From CAYJBH01 sp964369965 (GTDB lineage Bacteria; Bacillota; Clostridia; Oscillospirales; Ruminococcaceae): 64,000 nt of DNA. Position 1 is the first letter of the stretch. The number at the start of each line of letters is the position of its first letter. The DNA is taken from assembly GCA_964369965.1 (NCBI GenBank), contig CAYJGF010000001.1:1-64000 (forward strand). Direction: 5' to 3'. Below the pieces are notes generated by a model. The model made no database searches. It was not told where the DNA came from and saw only the letters and a list, made by a program, of their open reading frames with translations. Shown here in pieces: positions 59,735-64,000 of this stretch. The position numbers were made by a program, and so were the translations under genes.

Positions 59735-61873
59735 TTATTGTGTCCAAGCCTCTTTGACTATGTCATACGAGAGTTTCAGTCGTTCTTGATAGTCCACACT
59801 GTCACCAAGAGCCTCTATTTCAAACGGTGCGAGCACGGTGCGGTTGTCGGAAAGCGCCGAGTTAACACCCACCATAATGCCGTCGCTGTCCGTCCCGATA
59901 ACACCGTAATAGTCATAATAATCATCGTGAATTTTAGCATCGGTCGGGTCGAAATAGTTTAACATCTGCCACGGTATACGAACCTCTAAAACGCCGTCAC
60001 CATAACAATAGTCCGCAAGGGAATCGTAGTCCGGCATGTTCGGGTTGGCGTTCCCCTCCCGCAACATGCCGGTGAGGAATGTGTTGAGCAGTGTGTGTTC
60101 TATAGCGAGGTCATACTGTTCAAGGTCAACATCCGGTCGCAACGGTTGCTGAGCGACCACCTCAACCGGCTCAAAGAGGTTGCCGGTCTCACTGGGTGGG
60201 AACACGTAGGGGTTGGTGGTGGAAATCTGCTCCTCAAAGTTCGCGCGTGCGGCGCTGTATCTCGTCTGCACCATAAGCCTTGCACCCTCATCGTCGCCAA
60301 AAACCATCGCAAAGTCGGCAAGCTCAGAAAATCTGTACTCGCTATCACGCACGGTGTAACTGCCGTTGTCGGGCGAGACATCTATCGGCACCACGATGGG
60401 TGCGGTTATATCATTCTCCTCCTGCGCTCTTATCATAAAGTAGACATATCCGGTGTCATATCGAGCGCTAATCTCATATCCCTCCTGCGAGGTGATGATA
60501 TCCTCTGCACCCCATTCCGAGGCATCACCGTCGACATAGCCCACTATATCCTCCGGCACAAAGGAGAGTATGCCATAGCTCTGATCTTTTGCCTGTGCAT
60601 CGTACCAACTCTTCTGCTGGTCGGTATCGGTGGAAAAGGCGGTGTTCCATGTCGTGCGGCTCCAGTTGTCCTGCCATGTGGCGATGACAGCACCCTGACA
60701 GCCTACCTCTAAAAACTCATAATAGGTCTCAACCAGTGCCTCGCCCTGCTCCTGCTCGTTGTGGCGGTCCTCATCAAACTCCGATATGACATCCACCACC
60801 CTCGCTGTGCTGTACCCATAGTTGGTCACGACCACCGGAATGTCATATTTTTTATTGAGGAAGTCGACATACCCATCATATATAGTATCGGTATTTACCT
60901 GCATGATTATGTCGGTGTATTCAAGAAAATCGTCGTCGCTCAAACAGTTTAAGAAGTCTCTCATGCCGGCACGCATTACAAATCCGGCAAAATATCCGGA
61001 CTGTAAAGAATCGGTCGGCAGAATGTTTGCTATATCCATCGAGGCAAATTTCTCGAGTTGGAGCTGAACGGTGCGTGTATACTCCAGTGGGTCGGTGGTG
61101 AGGCTGTTGTTAAAGGTCACAAGCCGCTGTGATTTATATCGGTGAGCCTCATATGAAAGTAGTTCGTCCATAACCCTCGCGAGCAAAACCTCGGTGTTGG
61201 AGGCACCCTCGTCGGTATAGAAATACTCCCCCTCATAGGAGGCAGGCAACCCCTCACGGTGGTCGGTATAAGCGACGGTGTAGGATATCCAGTCGTTGCC
61301 AATAATATAACCTAAAACCCAATCCGACACGTCGGAGATATAGGACGCATCGCTACTTTCAAAGCGTCCGATGGAAAGCACCTCGTTGCCGTGTATAACA
61401 TCCACCGCCCGTTTTGTATCGGCAAGGAGTGATTGCTCGGCATAATACAGGTCGTCATAGTTATTCAGCTCATAGTCGGTCGCGACAATACCTTGCAAAA
61501 GGTAGATAGGACTTTCACTCTCGATATTAAAGTCGTGAAGTGCGCGATAGAACGCGCTGTCCATTATGGTGTAGACCTCTACCGTGTTCGCCCCCATCTC
61601 ATGAATTTGCGAAAACCAATCGAGATATCGCTCATACCCGATGGGGTAGTCGGTGGTGTAGTGACCGGGGAGAGAGCCGTCCATCAACACGCCTTTTATC
61701 ACAAACGGCTCCGCCTGACCATCGACATAGATATGCTCACTGTCGGCGGTGAACAGGACCTCAATCGGCGCATCCGGATTGAGATCTATATATACATCAT
61801 GATAAACCTCAAGATATTGCTTCAGCAACACCGAGAGAATTATCACCGTAACTATGATAAAAAATTTCTTCAC
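59735..61873 (-). CDS. Membrane-anchored glycoside-hydrolase-like protein with CBM9-like domain
   Basis: A 712-residue protein anchored by an N-terminal helix (about 3-20). The central part (about 50-420) looks like a glycoside-hydrolase TIM barrel: EPFVIKGVLMDGSLPGHY, IHEMGANTVEVYTIMDSAFY and VVVTNYGYSTARVVDVISEF. The C-terminal part (about 455-690) starts with YVDGDASEWGAEDIITSQ and ISARYDTGYVYFMIRAQEE, the pattern of CBM9-like/DOMON carbohydrate-binding domains. I cannot point to the catalytic residues. It starts at GTG 61873 behind AGG. In the locus it would trim, bind or tether the polymer outside the membrane. Confidence 0.65.
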   Translation of the reverse strand: MKKFFIIVTVIILSVLLKQYLEVYHDVYIDLNPDAPIEVLFTADSEHIYVDGQAEPFVIKGVLMDGSLPGHYTTDYPIGYERYLDWFSQIHEMGANTVEVYTIMDSAFYRALHDFNIESESPIYLLQGIVATDYELNNYDDLYYAEQSLLADTKRAVDVIHGNEVLSIGRFESSDASYISDVSDWVLGYIIGNDWISYTVAYTDHREGLPASYEGEYFYTDEGASNTEVLLARVMDELLSYEAHRYKSQRLVTFNNSLTTDPLEYTRTVQLQLEKFASMDIANILPTDSLQSGYFAGFVMRAGMRDFLNCLSDDDFLEYTDIIMQVNTDTIYDGYVDFLNKKYDIPVVVTNYGYSTARVVDVISEFDEDRHNEQEQGEALVETYYEFLEVGCQGAVIATWQDNWSRTTWNTAFSTDTDQQKSWYDAQAKDQSYGILSFVPEDIVGYVDGDASEWGAEDIITSQEGYEISARYDTGYVYFMIRAQEENDITAPIVVPIDVSPDNGSYTVRDSEYRFSELADFAMVFGDDEGARLMVQTRYSAARANFEEQISTTNPYVFPPSETGNLFEPVEVVAQQPLRPDVDLEQYDLAIEHTLLNTFLTGMLREGNANPNMPDYDSLADYCYGDGVLEVRIPWQMLNYFDPTDAKIHDDYYDYYGVIGTDSDGIMVGVNSALSDNRTVLAPFEIEALGDSVDYQERLKLSYDIVKEAWTQ

Positions 61874-61909
61874 CGAAACCTACTTTGAAAATACTTACTT
61901 TAGATTAGT

Positions 61910-63418
61910 CTACTTATAAAACTGTTTCACCTTGTTGTAGGAGCAATACTGGCGCAACGCCTCGATATTGTTATCCAAAAATTCGCCGCGCGCTACTATG
62001 AAGTCTTTGAGGTCGTCGATAGCCTCCTCATAGTTCGCCGGATTTCGCTCGTCAGGGCTAAGAGAGGTTTGACTGTCCATATTGAGGGGGTCAAAACTAT
62101 ATCCCCACACCTCATAGTTGCGCTCAATTTCCGGCTCTAAAAAGAGTGCCACCTCGTCTATCATGGTCAAGATTTTATCCTCGTCGAGAATACCGCCGTC
62201 GCGCATATTATAGTAGGTCTCTATGACCTGCTCCACAAATGCCGGGTCTTTCATCAACATGGTATAATAGACGCGGTCGTGGTACAAAAGCCCCTGTCCA
62301 TCACTGCCCGCAACCTCACGCAGATAGAGGTCGGCGGCGTTGTTCATGTCCCACAGCGGCCCCATGCTAACCTTGCCACCGAGGTCCTTGTGCAGATAGA
62401 TCGAGCGGTTACCCATGTCGTTGATGGCAAGAAATTCATTGAAGATATAAAAGTCAACAAAGGACTGCACATCTATACGGGACTCATAACCGAGGCTGAT
62501 ATCATTAAAATCGAGGGAATAGAGAGCTTTTTCCACCTGATTAAAGTCGTCGGTAATATACTCGGTGAACTCCGGTGTGAGGTTGTTTACACCGGGGTAT
62601 GCAATGCTCATTGCGGTGGAATTCTCGAGGTTGAGAGTGTATTTTGCAAAGCTGTCGATATCCGCTATGTCGCCGATGCGGTCAATCTTCACTATATAAC
62701 TGGTGACATCGCTGCGTGTGGAACTGGGGGTCAAGTCCACCCTATCCTCGTCCACCGCTATGGTCTCCATCATGATATACAAACCTTGATACTCGCCGTT
62801 GAGGATAAGCTCACAATAGCGCATTTCCGGTGTCATCGGGTCAATTTCGCCGTACAGGTTTATAAACACATAGTTGCGCAGGAGCGTCTTGTCCAAAAAG
62901 GGGCCGTAGAGCGCCCACTCGTCATGACCGCCCATGCCCATCACGTTGACTGCTTCTTCAAGACCGAGGTCGTTCGTGAAATTAATTTTGTAGCTGCTCT
63001 TGTCAAAATATCGTGACGAGTTACCACGCAGACGAACCTCGGCGGACATGTCTATAGCGGCGGTGTCGCTAACATTGTTGTACTCCCCCTCAGTGTCGTA
63101 TATTTTGACGTTGGTGGTTATCGTCCTCTCGCCGTCGACGTTTAGAGTGTACTCAACGCCTTCGTCCACCGGCGCCTCGATAGGCTCACCGGGTACTATC
63201 TGACCAAAGGTGTCTATCACTATAAGCGGAAGTTTTGCGTTTAGCTCCCCCTCCACAAAACTGTCCTCACTCGGCAAGGTCATGTCGAGGTGCTGATAGT
63301 ATCTGTCTATCGACTCGTCGTCCAGTATGACCGCGGCGGCGTTGGCGGTGCCGGCAAGCAGAACTAAAAGGGCGCACAACAGCAATAACAACAGTAGTTT
63401 TTTTAGCCTAATTATCAT
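61910..63418 (-). CDS. CotH-family kinase-like protein, secreted
   Basis: A 502-residue secreted CotH protein. After a signal peptide (about 1-30) comes a beta domain and then the CotH kinase fold: AEVRLRGNSSRYFDKSSYKI (the ATP-site Lys region), WALYGPFLDKTLLRNYVFIN, GLYIMMETIAVDEDRVDL, FNEFLAINDMGNRSIYLHKD and GPLWDMNNAADLYL with the metal-binding Asp. CotH of Bacillus is an atypical kinase that phosphorylates spore coat proteins. Here the gene is in a polysaccharide locus, so the target is unknown. I start at ATG 63418; ATG 63430 is too close to the ribosome site AAGGA. Confidence 0.88.
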   Translation of the reverse strand: MIIRLKKLLLLLLLCALLVLLAGTANAAAVILDDESIDRYYQHLDMTLPSEDSFVEGELNAKLPLIVIDTFGQIVPGEPIEAPVDEGVEYTLNVDGERTITTNVKIYDTEGEYNNVSDTAAIDMSAEVRLRGNSSRYFDKSSYKINFTNDLGLEEAVNVMGMGGHDEWALYGPFLDKTLLRNYVFINLYGEIDPMTPEMRYCELILNGEYQGLYIMMETIAVDEDRVDLTPSSTRSDVTSYIVKIDRIGDIADIDSFAKYTLNLENSTAMSIAYPGVNNLTPEFTEYITDDFNQVEKALYSLDFNDISLGYESRIDVQSFVDFYIFNEFLAINDMGNRSIYLHKDLGGKVSMGPLWDMNNAADLYLREVAGSDGQGLLYHDRVYYTMLMKDPAFVEQVIETYYNMRDGGILDEDKILTMIDEVALFLEPEIERNYEVWGYSFDPLNMDSQTSLSPDERNPANYEEAIDDLKDFIVARGEFLDNNIEALRQYCSYNKVKQFYK

Positions 63419-63500
63419 TGATATGGTCATTTCCTTTTTGGTGTATTTTTTTAAATGTTTTCCGTTTGAAAGAAACAAAACTCGTAAACTTTGAAAAAGT

Positions 63501-64000
63501 TTAACTTCCAATATCGTCGTTTTGCACAACAAGGTTGACATAGTCTATGCCGGTCAGTTCGTATATAGTATCGACGATAGCCATCTTTTTGCGCTCCGCC
63601 TTTTTAAGGTCGTTCGCCGATATTTCATAGATAAGCTCCGCGTTGCGCTCACCTGTGTTTTTGACGCGTATCTTCGCCCTGTTGCCAAGGTAGTTATAGA
63701 CCACCGACTCAACACGCACCGACGCCTCACGGGTGGAGCGAACTATCAACAACATGCGATCGTCGTTCTTTATCGCACCGAGAACCAACAAAAGAATAAA
63801 CACGACGGCGCTACCCACCGCCGCGATGGTAAAGTCGCCGGCACCGCAACAGATACCCACAATAATCCCCCAGAAGATATATGCGGTATCGCGGGAATCT
63901 TTAATAGCGGTACGAAAACGCACGATGGACAGCGCGCCGACCATACCGAGAGAAAGTGCCAAGTTGTTGCCGATAACCATCATAACCGTGCCGGTCAAAA
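63501..64000 (-). CDS. DUF4956 membrane protein, C-terminal part
   Basis: The gene runs beyond the right edge of the window, so the 5' end is missing. The visible part has membrane segments with LALSLGMVGALSIVRFRTAI, DTAYIFWGIIVGICCGAG and AVGSAVVFILLLVLGAIK, the core of DUF4956. A soluble ferredoxin-like domain follows to the stop (RAKIRVKNTGERNAELIYEI, VDTIYELTGIDYVNLVVQND). DUF4956 proteins are often encoded next to VTC polyphosphate polymerase-like genes and CotH, as would be expected further right. The CotH gene starts 82 bp downstream. Confidence 0.9.
   Translation of the reverse strand, partial: LTGTVMMVIGNNLALSLGMVGALSIVRFRTAIKDSRDTAYIFWGIIVGICCGAGDFTIAAVGSAVVFILLLVLGAIKNDDRMLLIVRSTREASVRVESVVYNYLGNRAKIRVKNTGERNAELIYEISANDLKKAERKKMAIVDTIYELTGIDYVNLVVQNDDIGS

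Overview
The window looks like chromosomal DNA of an anaerobic, endospore-forming member of the Bacillota, class Clostridia. The grounds are a V-type ATP synthase, the sporulation pair yabP/yabQ, an adenosylcobalamin-dependent ribonucleotide reductase (nrdJ), ireB, the Gram-positive pheST and ftsEX arrangements, Shine-Dalgarno sites of AAAGGA/GGAGG type, and consensus SigA promoters. I would not name a genus. There are no rRNA or tRNA genes, no CRISPR array and no phage.

Layout. 1-3958 (+): end of a V-ATPase operon (subunits B and D), a DegV protein and an MFS permease. 3967-8882 (-): a sugar ABC importer without its ATPase, and a solitary sensor kinase. 8895-14937 (-): a hairpin MITE, an SPFH/NfeD membrane pair, then glycogen-degrading enzymes (GH13 and GlgP). 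15085-18218 (+): a soluble kinase, and an ECF sigma factor with an RsgI-like anti-sigma factor ending in a poly-Asp tail. 18215-19582 (-): MATE exporter. 19768-23528 (+): a small unknown gene with its own promoter and terminator, then a tightly coupled thyA-folA-glgB operon. 23684-28434 (+): HD-GYP response regulator and a large hybrid kinase. 28633-31026 (+): Na/Pi cotransporter and an orphan nucleotidyltransferase. 30977-40588 (-): metA, a catalytically degenerate S41 protein, an M23 hydrolase, ftsX, ftsE, a CdaR-like regulator and two membrane-protein genes. 40671-50655 (+): pheST, a kinase/regulator pair, nitroreductase, ABC exporter, lipoate ligase and a lipoprotein. 50699-51181: a large region of nested perfect inverted repeats ending in an intrinsic terminator. 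51197-55164 (-): a small unknown gene, ireB, nrdJ with an operator-rich promoter, yabQ and yabP. 55236-64000 (-): a six-gene locus with a DUF4956 protein, a CotH kinase, a secreted hydrolase-like protein, a HEAT-repeat protein, a processive family-2 glycosyltransferase and a degenerate EAL protein.

How it fits together. Glycogen turnover is represented by GlgP, a GH13 enzyme and GlgB. FtsEX with the M23 enzyme and the S41-like protein is a septal peptidoglycan-hydrolysis module. Cyclic-di-GMP appears twice: a probable phosphodiesterase beside a hybrid kinase, and a probably non-catalytic EAL protein in what looks like an exopolysaccharide locus.

The observations I rate highest are the 55-64 kb polysaccharide/CotH/EAL locus, the structured element at 50.7-51.2 kb, the RsgI-like protein with an Asn-Pro site and a roughly 90-residue acidic tail, the pseudoprotease at the ftsEX locus, and three genes whose stop codons lie inside dispersed repeats. 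All functions are assigned by reading motifs; no database search was run.
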